Part shown: piece by piece, positions 53,101 to 64,000 of the stretch
Layout: every line of letters starts with the position of its first letter
Position numbering within the stretch: the stretch's first letter is position 1
DNA from: Tubiluchus corallicola
Lineage: Eukaryota > Priapulida > Priapulimorpha > Priapulimorphida > Tubiluchidae
NCBI GenBank assembly: GCA_030141605.1
Contig: JAQGDQ010000021.1
Span: 188,001 to 252,000, forward strand
Length of the DNA stretch: 64,000 nucleotides
Direction: 5' to 3'
Translations under genes and position numbers: made by a program
Notes under the pieces: model-generated
The model's input: the letters and a program-made list of their open reading frames with translations, nothing else
Told to the model about the DNA's origin: nothing
Database searches by the model: none

Positions 53101-56100
53101 GAGATTCGCCACACGTTTGCCTTTGTGATGCTAAAAGTATTGAGGTGAGTGTGTGTCATCTGGTGAGCGTGAGAGGAAACTCCATAGTACAGATTGTGAG
53201 TGAGTGAAATCGTAGTTAATGCAAAGCTGGCAGCTTTCTATTTTTAGTTTTTTTGTTCTCCACTCCTATTTGTAATTATATTATGAAAAAACTTACATTT
53301 ACACTGATTTGAATTGTTTTTTTAGACAATGATAGTTTTAGCTGATTAGGAATTCTAAAAATTATAAAACCACTAATTGCTTTGGAGCGTGATAGTTAAT
53401 AAATTGCAATACATTTCTAGTTTCTTTATTTATTCACGCAACGTCTTAGTTAACTCACACCATTACATGAAAAGCTCAGCACTTAGTCAAAATAAGTAGG
53501 TGAAGGTGCAACTCATCGAACCAATAACTCAGATCTTTCACCATTCTCAGAAGTGACTGAAAGTAACTGGTGTCATATTCAGGGCATCTTGCAGGTATTT
53601 TATGAGTTTGTTTTGTAAGTACTGGTTAGAAATGAGTTGTTTTTATACTCATGGTAGAAGCTGTTTCCAAAAGTGGCAAACCTTTTTTAGTATTTTCCGT
53701 TGTGGCCATTTACACTGGCAATACGAGTGCTTGTAAACCTGTACACTAATTAGTAAGTGTGTGTGAGATCCTACTTTGGTTTCGATTGCGTTGTTCTATT
53801 ATTTTTGTCTGTGTTATTACCGTAATTGTTCAATAGTTTCAAACTTCAAAGTTTTAGTAACTACTTCACCAATAGTTATGGTACCTGCCTGTATTACAGA
53901 AAAATAAGAAAAGTTCTCTATCCTCGCATGGTGGATTTAGTGGTAATGCTTTTCCATAGTTGATATTCAGTTTTTAATCAGGTAATTTTGATCAGTTAAT
54001 CAGAATGCTAATGTGTGGAATGCAGGTCTTTTGTGAAAGCTGTCATGGATCTTGGTTGTTGTCGCTGGATCTTTAATGCTGAACGTGGATGATTCTGACA
54101 GTCTAGACTATACTAGTTGTATTCATGAGTAACATGTTGCCTGGATGAAATTTAGTTAATCAATTGCTCTCGGTCTTCTGTGTCAGTTTCTTGCTTAAAT
54201 AGGTTGTTGTATCTTGGCTTGTGAATGTGGCTAGAAACAATTTTAGTGGCCAGGCTTTAACAGTAAAGATGTACGTGTTTTTACATTATAATATGGAAAA
54301 TTTGCATAATTTCAGAGTTCTTTGAGCAGTTGATGGGCTGGTGTAAAGAATACAGACCTTTTATGAAAACTTACCTGGGTTTTGAAGCATGGTGCTGGGT
54401 TTTTGATGCAGAAGGTGTCGAGGTGAGACAGCATATTCCCTGCACCATTCCCAAAATTTCACATATGTTGTGACAATAACTGTTCCTGATGCTGTTTTCT
54501 AGATTATTGAGCTTTTTTAGGGGCAGGTGATGTTTTACCAATTAGGAAGCAATTGAATAGAGTACTAAAACAGCTGCTTTGAGTGTAGCTTTACTAATAA
54601 TCGTATTAAGCGTTTTGTCCAGTAGGGTCAACCGAGGAAAAAAGGGCCAACCAGGGAAAAGTATATTATCTCTGTATGATCTATTTTCTCCTGTTTATTA
54701 GCCCTCTTTCCTTGGGGTTCAATTTTTGCTGCTGTGCTTTAGCTAAATGGAGTTTCCTCTCACTTTTCAGAGTTCTTCGAGCAGATTGTGGAGTACTGTA
54801 ACACATATGGTCCGTTCTTTAAGGGGTTGATAGGCAATCAGCTTATGGTTGTTTGTATGCGAGCTGAGACTGTCGAGGTACAGAATCCGAAATTTTGGCT
54901 TAAGATATGGGCAATTAAGAAAATATCAACAATATAATAATGTAAACTGGAAACTTTGCCCTTTCAAAACTCGTTTTCTGGAGCCGTAATTTTGTCCGTT
55001 AATAAAGGTTTGGTAGTTTTGAATGCATGAAATTCCTAGTTCTTTGATTCTTTTGTTATAAAATTATGGTTTAATTTATAACTGAAACTGGCATGTTTGC
55101 GTGAAAACTAAATTACACTGTTTTTAAATTTGACAGCTTTTTAAATTACATTTTTTAATATTGTAAAAAGCTTTCAAGCTGAAAGTATTTTTTGCTCTTG
55201 GACTGGAGTATCTACACCATTTTTGTCATGGTACATTTTTCATGACATCCTGAAATTATGGTTTTATCATTCAGTTTCATAGAAATCTAGATTGAGGATG
55301 CGAAAAGCAGAGAAATGTACCACTACAGTATCGGCTTTGACCGAAATTTATTAGTTAAATATGGTGTTTTACTATCATCGTCTACTAACTATCATCTACT
55401 AATCGATTTTTTGTTTTTTGTTACATTTGAATCATTGCAAATTCTTACTAATTATATCATTTTTAATCACTAGCTTGTGAATCTTTTAATAACTGAAGTG
55501 AAGAAATATTCTGCTGTTTGTGTCTACTAATAGTGTAGAGTTTCCGCTGAATTGAATTGCTAGCAATTTTTTTCTGATTTCAGAAATGTAGAAAATGATT
55601 TCCTGTTGATCTGCTGTACATGCCTTTAAAGTTTTAGCAGTTGTGAAAAAATGATGTTTACACATATCCAAACTTTATCTTAGTTTGCGTGTCATGTAGT
55701 TTTCAACAGCTATGTAACTGTGTGGAAATATTAAACGTTGTAAATTTTTAACTTTTGTATTATGATTATGTGAAATGGTAATTTTGTGTAACAGTTCTTC
55801 AGTATATTTAATGAAACAAATATTCATTGAATTCATGTAATTAATGTAATTCATATTACGTAGGTTGGTATTGGTAAGTTGTTAGGTTGACTGATTAGTT
55901 TAATTATTGATCACTAATTACAGGCAATACTCAGCAGTTCCAAGCACATTGAAAAGTCGCGCGATTACGAACCACTTCATCCATGGCTGGGAACTGGCTT
56001 GTTGACTAGGTAAAAATTTACATCTCGTAAAAGAATGTTAAAGTCTACAGACACCAAATGGAATGTTAAAACATATTTAGTATTACCTTGATTTTTAGAA

Positions 56101-59100
56101 ATATACTTAGGGATTTCCGTGTGGAATTTCCGTTTTCAGAAATTTTCATATCATTTTACCATCTGTTATATATGTTGTAAATTTTGTAATAATTGCTGTT
56201 GTGAACAGACCAGCGTTTATGTTTATTTTGTTATTTGCAATTGACACTTTGTATGTCAATGTGTCGCATAGTTTATGTTGTTGCGTGTACGCTTTACGTG
56301 TATAATAAAAACTGACATTTTTTGCTCTAACAAGGTAGATCTACACAGAAGTTTTGTAATCACAATAATTTTGTGTTTTAGCACAGGTAAAAAGTGGCAT
56401 TCACGTCGTCGATTGTTGACGCCAACATTTCACTTCAGCATTCTCAATGACTTTATCGACGTTTTTAATGAACAAACGGAGATTTTTGTCAATAAACTCA
56501 AGGGCGCAGCTGATGGGAAAACCATTAACATCTTTCCCTACATAACCTTATGTGCACTTGACATCATATGTGGTTCGTATTCTCCCTTCCCCTTCAGACT
56601 GTCTTTAAATAAATAACTTGCATAATGTTACTGCTTAACAATTATACTGTTCTGTTCACTTTTTTATTGACCTTTTATTTTGTTTCTTTTTATTTGGTAT
56701 AAAAGCAGTTAAATTAAGTAGAGATAGTTGTATTGGTCTTAAAGAAAAAGTTCAAAGCCTCTGGTGTTTCTAATTATCTTTAGTAACAAGTTTGATTGCT
56801 AAATGCTTTTAAATCTTATTTTAAGTAACTTATTTTGGTGCGAGAAAGTCTGAACTACTGCAACTAAAATGATTTTTGCAGATGCTGCCATGGGCATAAC
56901 AATGAGTGCACAAGCAGAAAGTGAATCAGAGTATGTTAAAGCAGTTTACAGGTACTGGCATTTCTCACTCATTTAACTTTTCATTGATCATCTTCGTAAA
57001 AGCTATGTTAAATACTGAAATAAGTCTTACATTATTCTAGTGCTCTTCTTTTGGTTCTATTGGTCCTTTGCAAAAGCTGAAGTATGTCAGAGTCTTTCTT
57101 TGTCATCTGCGCTAAGCTCCAATAAGTCACCTAAAATCTTGGATATAGTTGCATTGTTTGGATTGTTTCAGGCCATATAAATATTATGCTGAACAAATAT
57201 CGACCATGTTGCATCATTTTTGCTAACTGATTTAGAATGTGTCAATCACTCAATTCTTAACCGTTTCCTGTTGCCTTCAATTATTTATTTATTGTGTGAG
57301 AATTTTGCTTGGTTTACTTAGTATGCAGCATCAATATAGCTTCAATGACAGCGTCAAAGCTAGTACTTTGTTGACAGGCTGGGCTTGCTAGTGCAAGAGA
57401 GGCAGAAACAACCGTGGTTATGGAACGATTTTATCTACTTTAACCTTCCTCCAGGCTGGGAGAGTAAGAAACTGATTAAACTGCTTCATGGTGTGACAGA
57501 AAAGGTATGTGTTAATTTTTTGCATTTCTTAAAATTCATGTAGCTGTGTGAGACAAAATGGCATAAATAAATTGTTAATATTACTGGTTAACTTCTCATC
57601 AATTTAAAGACACATGGCATTACTAATCTGTAATAATAATTAGGATTGTATGGTCTTGCACTGAACCACTTCAAAGGAAAGGCCAAGCCTTCTGAAAAGT
57701 TGCGTTTATGTAAATGTTTGTGAAAAATGTCAGAAAGATCTGGTAATAAAAGCCTTAAGTAGTAAAGTGTGATAAGCGCCTCGTGTAATTAGTACAGTCA
57801 CTTTAAAGTCACGATCATCACGTTGGATGAATTGGCTTTCAAAATGGGCATTCCCATTTTGAAAGCCAATTCATCCAGCAATGACGTCATTTGTTGATTG
57901 AAGAAAGGTAATACATTGTCAATTTCCAATAAATGCATAATCAGTTGTAAAAAATTAGATAGCTAATTTTGTGTTATATATGTATAAACGTTAGGTAGGC
58001 TGCAGAAGTTTGAATTAGTTTAAGGAAAGCCATGATTGGTTTAAGAAAAGTCACAAAGTCCACCAGTTACATCATAATTTTCAAGTGAATGTCAGGTGTC
58101 ACCGCACCTGAAAATTCCTATACAGCAGTGTATACAGTTTTTTGCAAACTTCTTTCTAAGTCTTTATATTTTTCTAAGTTTAAGTGATAACAACAAAATG
58201 TATTGTATTGTATTGTATTGTACAGTACTGTGTTTTCACTGTTTTGGTTCTTATTTTTTTTGTTTGATGTGGCTCATTTGTCTGATGTGTGGGCTGACAG
58301 TAGTTTAGAATCCCACTACTGATTTTTCGCTTCAGGTAAAGCTTTCAAAACTTACTTATCTCTAGTTTTCTGTAGATGATATTTGATTTGTTGAATGCCG
58401 AAGCAGCCTCTTAAATAATAGATGAATAGTGATTGACAATAAACTAGAAACACATTAGAACTTGTTGATGAATGTTTAGGTGATTCGTGAGCGTACTGCT
58501 ACACTAAAACAGCAGCATGACGAGCATCGTGTTAAAGAGAAACATGGAGAGGCTATACAGTATGAGTTGATTGGGAGCCGTAAACGCTTAGCTTTTCTAG
58601 ACATGTTGCTGCATGCATCCGATGGAGGAAAGACTCTGTCTTTTGATGACATTCGTGAAGAAGTTGACACATTCATGTTTGAGGTATATTCCATGACAAA
58701 AAATTGTATATCTTGCATTTTTTATCTGTGCAACGGTTAACAAGCTGTTATCATCATAATCATCATCATCACCATCGTTATTTGCACCATTCTTTTCATA
58801 GTAATTAGCTGCGTTATTTATACTGTGGAAAGCTGTGGAACTAAATTATAAGGTATTTAGATGTGGATATACTTTTGTTGGTTAGTTCTGGTTTTAAATA
58901 AGCCAAAGTCTGTAAAGAGTTGTTGCTTATGGGCCTGTTCAGATGTAGAGACTTCTTTTGCAACTTCTCTCAGGAAGTTGCAAGTCATTCACACTTTGCA
59001 ACAAGTTGCAAAAGAAGTTGCCAAACCATTCACACATCGCAACTTTACTCTCAGAGAGAAGTTGGGAGAGGAGCCTCTACATCTGAACGTGCCATTAGAT

Positions 59101-62100
59101 ACCTGCCTTTTCTCTTAAGATTTAATAAAGGATGCATCAAATATTCTCCCATAATTCTCACCATACATTTATCACTATGTGATATCATTGACAGTTGAAC
59201 TGTATCTATTACCATGGACAGTTAAAGATTTAAAGACGGCCTATATAATATGTCCAATATTCATTTTAGCCATGTTGATGGAAATTAATGATAGAAAATA
59301 TCCTATAATTCAGGTTTTTAATGCACCTTAACATTTAGGGACATGATACAACAGCAGCTGCTATGGCATGGGTGACACATCTGATAGCTTCCCATCCTGA
59401 TGTTCAGACCAAACTACAGAGGGAAATGTATGACATCTTCGGTATGCTTTGTAGTCTTGCTTTGAATGAAATCACTAGATAAATTAATTTTAGCAAATTA
59501 AAGTTTTCAAGAGATTTTTTGTCCATAAGAACAAACGTTTAATAATAATATGTGTAATGGTTAAACTGGGTTAGTTTTACATTACTGAGTTACCACTCAT
59601 AATTGTACTCTTCCGTGCTTTGTCGTTTAATACTGTGTTAATACTAGGTATGAGAATTGCTGCTAATGCATTACCAAATTAGCCTATTAAAAAGAAACAT
59701 TTCAACCTGTTTATTATAGCCTACTGAAAAGAATCATTTTTACTTGTTTATTAAACTAACGATTTGTGTAAGATTGTGTCCTTATATTGCAGCTACTTGA
59801 TTAATTTTAATTGCAAAACTAGTTGTATACAAACTGCATTTCTATCATGCAGATTATGAAGGTGTGGTCGCAACTCTGGAAACCAGACAGTTATAATAAA
59901 ATTCGTGGCACATGCTCATTTACATTCCATACATAACATACAGGACTTTTCTCATAGTTTCCATACAACTACAGTTTAATAAGTAAATTTACTGCCTCCT
60001 TGATGTAGTCAAAGATTATTTTTTGTTATCTGTGTAATCTGGTGCAAATTGTATAAAATTAGCAAGAAAAATTCCAATACAGTAGTGTTTTACTTGTGCT
60101 TTGCAGCATAAGCGTGTACATTGTAAAATATTCTAGAGATACTAGTGGTGTCAAGGCGAAACTAAATGAGCTTATTTTTGCCTGTACAAGGCATTTCATC
60201 AATTTTTAAATATGATATAGTTAGCAGCAATGTTTAAACTGCATCTACCTGAATTTTGCCTTCAGTGCTGCTTTAAAGGCTAAGTGATCTTTCTTCGTAT
60301 GTGCTTGTGAATGCTTGCCTTATATTCTCTTATAGGTGATAGTGACAGGAAACCAACGATGAATGATCTCAAAAACATGAAGTATTTGGACTGTGTTATA
60401 AAGGTATTTATCTATAAAATTTTAGCTAGCTTGTACAGTGATAATGATTATATAGGTACAGTATGGACTTGAATGAGAGAAATAGATTTTGGTAATGGAG
60501 AACACATTATTAATGATTATAAACTTACAGTCATCATCTAATCATTATAATATTGATATTTAAAGGAAAACCGGATGATTGTGTAAACACGAGTTCAGAA
60601 TAAAGAATGCTGTAAAATATTGAAAACTACAATTGCTTATTTTAAATCAAAGCTTAGATTTAATAATAATTACCTCGGATACTCAAATTTCATAAACTGT
60701 CAAAGCTACGTGCTGCTCAGTGAATCTAAGATTGGCAGCGGTGCCTTTTTGTTACGTGCGCGTGGCCGACAAATAGAAGGCGGTACCGTGATATCCATGA
60801 TCATGAACTGCTGTGTTAGTTTCATGACATCATATGATGTAAAGTCCATTTTTCGTGACATCATGCGATTAAGCAGCACTGTAACACCTATGCAAATGTG
60901 CTTGACACGCAAGGAAATACGCCTGCCATTGCACAAACTGTGATTAGTTTCTGACGTAAGCAATAGCTGTGTTCGGTTGACGTTAATTGACTTTCTAAGC
61001 TAATTATTCAAATACAAGGAACAATTGTTAACTTTTATAGGCAAGAAAATGTATATTTTGGACAGTAAATTAAAATGTGATTGAGTCTAAACCACCGATC
61101 TTCCTTTAATAATCTTGAATTTAAATTAGAACTGTGTCTATTTAAAATGGTTGTAACACGGTAATAACCGCCACATGCGGAATTGGCTTAAAGCAACATT
61201 CAGATTTTTAGTAAATTGCCAGTTTGGTAAACTAAACATAATGGCAAATGAGAACTTCTATTAGGCTTAATTAAATGCCAGTTGGAAATTTTTCTTTAAG
61301 GAGTAATTTCATCAATATATTCCTAACTAATTGCTTTTATTTATAGGAAGGTCTAAGGCTATTTCCATCAGTTCCAATGTTTGCCAGGAAAATAAATGAA
61401 GATTGTGAAATCCGTAAGTTGTAACATTCTGTTATAAAGTCACACTTTTTTGTGAACTTTAACTAAAGAACCTCATTTCAATTATTGGACTCAGTGTATT
61501 GCTTTGTATCATGCATTTAGTATACCAATGATTTGAGAAAGTTTTACTTAACGTTATACACCATGGGAGCCAAATACAGGGTGTTTCATAAGTTACTAAT
61601 TTGATTTTCAGTTTTCTTTATTACTTACTGACTAATGACATTCATCTTGCAGTAAACCCTTGCCAAGTAGCTGAAAAAAAATTTGAGTCTAGTTTTGGAG
61701 TTTTGTGCTGTTATGATGATATAGAGCCGGAGGTGTGAAATCGCATAGGTTGCTTGCTCGCCAGATCATGGACCATGCACTGTCTTTTTGCAGGGCTACA
61801 CCAAGAGGAAAATAAAGTTTGCCACCAAGCTGCAAAACCTCGTTTAATGTCAAACATGAAACCAAATTTAGTGCTACCAAATTATTATGAATCCAAGACT
61901 CAGCAACCTAATTGCCATATGGTTCCTTTTAAAATTGTTATTTTAGCAGACTTTTTAAAAATAACAAGGGTCTCGTGAAACACCTTACCTCAAGGCACAT
62001 AGAATACTTTTTGATATCTAACTTTAGTTAGTAGTGGCACGTATTTATTTTTAGATTGATGTAATTTCCCAATTGCAAGTCTCTCCCTGTTTTGCAAAAT

Positions 62101-63030
62101 TAGTGAAGGAAAAGTCGGGTACAAGCTTAAAGTAACCAACATGAAATTATTATAAGTAAATATTTTCTTATAAAAGTGACAGTGAAAGTTCTGGGTATGA
62201 AGCATTTTCATAGTGTTCTTATTAGTGGGTGATTTTTGATTTAACAAAGTCTAAAGTTAATTTAGTTAGTGATGTTAGTGTTTTTATTATTTACTAGGCT
62301 GCTTATCTTTTCAGATGGTTACACCATTCCAGCCGGCTCTTCTGCTCTTGTCGTCACGTACATGTTACATCGGGACGAAAAGTATTTTCCTGATCCAGAA
62401 AAATTTGATCCAGATCGTTTCCTGCCAGAAAACACCGCAAATCGACATGCATATGCCTATGTGCCATTCTCTGCTGGACTGAGAAACTGCATTGGTATGG
62501 CAAAATAATCTTATGTGTTTTTGTATGTTTTTCACTGACTGAATAGCTGCAATTATTAACTAAATTTGTGAAAAGTGATTGCACTGTGAAATAGCTGTGC
62601 TGATGACAAAAACAAGCTTCTAGATTTTGCTAGAACTGTTGACCTGCATAACATTGCGTAGAAGCACCGGCTTGGCTTTTAATAGAAAACATTAAATATC
62701 TGTGTAAGTGCAGGATGAAGTTGAAATCTAATTTGCCTTGTAACTAGCATTGATTTTGATTGTTAAGTCCTTTGCTGAATTCACGGTTTTTACAGGAACT
62801 ACAGAAATCTGCAAAATTTTTGCAATTAAATAATTGAAAGAAATTTTTTTTAACTAAGCTTTTTAACAGGTCAGAAGTTTGCCATTCTTGAAGAAAAAAC
62901 CATCATCTCTGGTTTAGTCCGTAATTTCACTCTGACAACTCGTCAGAGCAGGGAGGAGCTGTATCCTCATGGAGAGCTGATACTCCGTCCGGAGAGTGGG
63001 ATATTTGTTGAACTTCAACCCAGAGAGTAG
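50192..63030 (+). CDS. Cytochrome P450 family 4 (CYP4V-like) with alternative exon 2
   Basis: Exons 50192-50363; one of three exon 2 copies; 55924-56009; 56382-56572; 56882-56951; 57378-57504; 58480-58683; 59339-59441; 60336-60403; 61347-61413; 62315-62494; 62870-63030. Any one exon 2 gives 511 residues, normal for CYP4. Residues 3-22 are a membrane anchor, then a [14 protein letters not shown] hinge. The CYP4 I-helix signature [13 protein letters not shown] is at 312-324 and includes the Glu that links haem covalently in several CYP4s. ExxR is EGLR (377-380), PDRF 431-434, and the haem loop [10 protein letters not shown] 450-459 has ligand C457. CYP4 enzymes are ER monooxygenases that mostly omega-hydroxylate fatty acids; closeness to CYP4V2 is judged from [19 protein letters not shown] and LCALDIIC. 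Intron 1 has a GC donor. The exon 4 donor (TGTG|GTTCGT) is weak; a GT three bases earlier would also keep phase but lose the conserved Cys. An in-frame Met 57 bases upstream of 50192 was not chosen because the anchor starts directly after MAG. Confidence 0.94.
50362..50367 (+). other. GC donor splice site of CYP4 exon 1
   Basis: Exon 1 must end one base into a Glu codon to join any exon 2 copy (G|AG TTC/TTT). That places the border at AGAG|GCAAGT with GC at 50364-50365. The GT four bases later (GCAA|GTAATT) would put a different phase and lose the EFF motif. GC donors are weaker than GT donors and are known to be enriched at regulated introns. Confidence 0.82.
50604..51863. mobile_element. 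hAT-like non-autonomous element in CYP4 intron 1
   Basis: The 8-bp target duplication TAATTGAA is perfect (50596-50603 and 51864-51871). Terminal repeats are GGCAGTGGCTAGAGGTACGG on the left and, as reverse complement, GGCAGTGACAAAAGGTACGG on the right. The palindrome TACGGATCCGTA and variants recur near both ends, like subterminal transposase-binding sites. The right half has a 38-bp tandem array. No transposase frame. Intact target duplication suggests a fairly young insertion. Confidence 0.82.
51615..51805. repeat. 38-bp tandem array within the hAT-like element
   Basis: Five units anchored on ATCCGTAT at 51619, 51656, 51694, 51732 and 51772 (spacing 37-40), each with a TTTCTCGTCAATATCTTTCG core and GGTACGG end. 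The last unit is diverged. Open frames through the array (51513-51866 and others) simply follow the repeat. Confidence 0.9.
53038..53144 (+). other. CYP4 alternative exon 2a
   Basis: 107 nt between ATGTTTTCAG and GTGAGT. With the last base of exon 1 it encodes 36 residues, starting [15 protein letters not shown] and ending CDAKSIE. It enters in phase 1 and leaves in phase 0, identical to 2b and 2c. Identity is 14/36 with 2b and 11/36 with 2c. The segment corresponds to residues 58-93, the helix A/beta-1 region that lines the membrane-side substrate entrance in P450 structures. It is 2.7 kb from exon 1 and 1171 bases from 2b. Confidence 0.86.
54316..54422 (+). other. CYP4 alternative exon 2b
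   Basis: 107 nt between GCATAATTTCAG and GTGAGA. Encodes [15 protein letters not shown] at the start and WVFDAEGVE at the end. Fully open and phase-identical with its sisters. 15/36 residues are shared with 2c; the middle ([13 protein letters not shown]) is unlike either and strongly aromatic. Confidence 0.86.
54771..54877 (+). other. CYP4 alternative exon 2c
   Basis: 107 nt between CCTCTCACTTTTCAG and GTACAG, only 348 bases after 2b. Encodes [15 protein letters not shown] at the start and CMRAETVE at the end. Its FFEQIVEY is closest to the corresponding exon of vertebrate CYP4V2 as I recall it, so it may be the ancestral form. Confidence 0.86.
57825..57876. repeat. 24-bp perfect hairpin in CYP4 intron 6
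   Basis: Arms 57825-57848 and 57853-57876 (GGATGAATTGGCTTTCAAAA plus TGGG and its exact complement) surround a 4-base loop CATT. Flanks continue to pair weakly (ATCACGTT with AGCAATGACG). Probably the core of a palindromic MITE. Confidence 0.9.
58930..59094. mobile_element. Harbinger-like MITE in CYP4 intron 7
   Basis: Ends are TGGGCCTGTTCAGATGTAGA and, as reverse complement, TGGCACGTTCAGATGTAGAG, flanked by TTA on both sides (58927-58929, 59095-59097), as expected for PIF/Harbinger elements. The inside carries inverted and direct copies of CAACTTCTCTCAGGAAGTTG-like sequence, so the 165-bp element can fold along most of its length. Two open frames running through it are spurious. Confidence 0.8.
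61577..61985. mobile_element. Mariner-like MITE, family A copy 2, in CYP4 intron 10
   Basis: Starts CAGGGTGTTTCATAAGTTAC and ends, as reverse complement, AGGTGTTTCACGAGACCC; TA flanks both sides (61575-61576, 61986-61987). Shares end and subterminal sequence with 13425-13640. 409 bp, without a transposase frame. Confidence 0.75.
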
Positions 63031-64000
63031 TGGGATTCAAATCGCTAGCTGTTAGGCAAAACAGGTGAATTACTCTTTTGGACCAAAACATGATTACAAT
63101 CATACTGCCTTACTCCAATTTTTTTACCAAAATTTTTATTTAGTTTGCATCCCAAATTCTTCTAAATTTGGCCATAAAATGTAAAATTAGTGATGTTTTT
63201 GCTGGTGAAATCATGTGAGCTGCAAAAGGTCAAATTGATGGCTAGTTAATCATTCTGAGGTAAAATGTAGATTTTGTTAAATTTAATGATAACTATGGCA
63301 GTACAAGCCGACAGAGTGTGAGATATTTTGAGCCAAAATTCTGCTAAATGCAGAATAGCTTTAAACTTACTTACACTGCCCTTATTTTCGATTTCCATGT
63401 TACTTTAGAATTAAAAATAAAATGTATAAAAAATGTGTAATTTTATTATAAGTCGTTGCAAATAACAGGTGCTATGCCATACTGAACAATGCAAAGTTTA
63501 AATCTGTATTATTTATATTATAATAGAAGACACTAATATAATATCCATTTTGTAGTATCAAATCTGTTACAGTATAAAGTTCTCCTGTGCTACAAGAAAA
63601 TGGATTGTAGTGCCCAAATTCCGATTAAACTGATTACATACAGATTAGTCAGTAGTTTATTTTTTTAATTTTTTGTTAAGTTAATTATTGTGTGTACTAT
63701 ATACAATTTGGTAAGGCAGATATATTACAAATGTTTAATTATATTGGATTAGCAAATTGTTGTTTGTGTTATACACGGAACAAAAATGTATTTTAGGAAA
63801 ATGATGTTTAACTATTACATTTATGATAACTTTTACGTCACTAGATAGTTAAATATTCAGTCAAATGTAGAACAATGTGATTATTATTTATGTAAACTCA
63901 TTAATTGGAAGATTCTGAGTTTTATCATACTTAAATGTTGGTGTACACAAAATTATGCTATTGTCAATCATTAGTCATCTATAATCTTAATATAATCTTG
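63031..64000 (+). other. CYP4 3' UTR and downstream AT-rich DNA
   Basis: No further gene is visible. The 3' UTR probably runs from 63031 to shortly after the AATAAA at 63416-63421; beyond it the DNA is AT-rich without open frames. Confidence 0.55.
63416..63421 (+). terminator. Candidate polyadenylation signal of CYP4
   Basis: AATAAA 386 bases after the stop codon, followed by T- and TG-rich sequence (AAATGTGTAATTTTATTAT). It is the first canonical signal in the 3' region. Confidence 0.6.

Noticed and set aside
53038-54877. Exon 2 copies as remnants of separate tandem P450 genes
   Set aside because: Only this exon is repeated; no extra copies of exon 1, I-helix or haem-loop exons are in the window, and all three copies are intact.

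Overview
This is animal nuclear DNA: AT-rich, with short exons separated by introns of roughly 0.1-6 kb that carry GT-AG (twice GC-AG) borders, microsatellites and many degraded DNA transposons. The gene set (a P450 of family 4, a butyrobetaine dioxygenase, a ciliary ZBBX-type B-box protein) fits an invertebrate metazoan. I cannot name the phylum; all exon models come from reading splice sites, reading phase and protein family similarity by eye.

Layout. 1-84 may be the last codons of a plus-strand gene. 5399-8048 (minus) is a complete five-exon gamma-butyrobetaine dioxygenase-like gene with a mitochondrial-type leader and a TATA/CRE-like promoter at 8182-8209. 13169-22557 (minus) is a complete four-exon gene for a 420-residue, low-complexity, acidic-tailed protein that I do not recognise. 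22.6-37.4 kb is gene-poor and holds (GA)n tracts, a LINE fragment with a restriction-like-endonuclease-type C-terminus, tRNA-like SINE pieces and degenerate repeats. 37452-46537 (minus) is a ZBBX-like gene, nine exons recovered including a 17-nt microexon, N-terminal exon(s) not found. 50192-63030 (plus) is a complete CYP4 (CYP4V-like) gene whose chosen 12-exon chain gives 511 residues. The ZBBX-like and CYP4 genes are transcribed divergently.

The most interesting signal is in the CYP4 gene. Exon 2 is present three times in tandem (53038-53144, 54316-54422, 54771-54877). Each copy is exactly 107 nt, has the same entry and exit phase, has its own splice sites and is fully open, yet the encoded peptides are only about 31-42% identical. 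Because 107 nt is not a multiple of three, only one copy can be used per mRNA without a frameshift, so this looks like a three-way mutually exclusive exon cassette that swaps residues 58-93 of the enzyme. The upstream exon has a non-canonical GC donor. Human CYP4F3 is a known parallel in which alternative exons change substrate preference.

The introns of these genes host several small elements with recognisable ends: a hAT-like element with a perfect 8-bp target duplication (50604-51863), a Harbinger-like MITE (58930-59094), two related mariner-like MITEs (13425-13640 and 61577-61985), a 24-bp perfect hairpin (57825-57876) and others.
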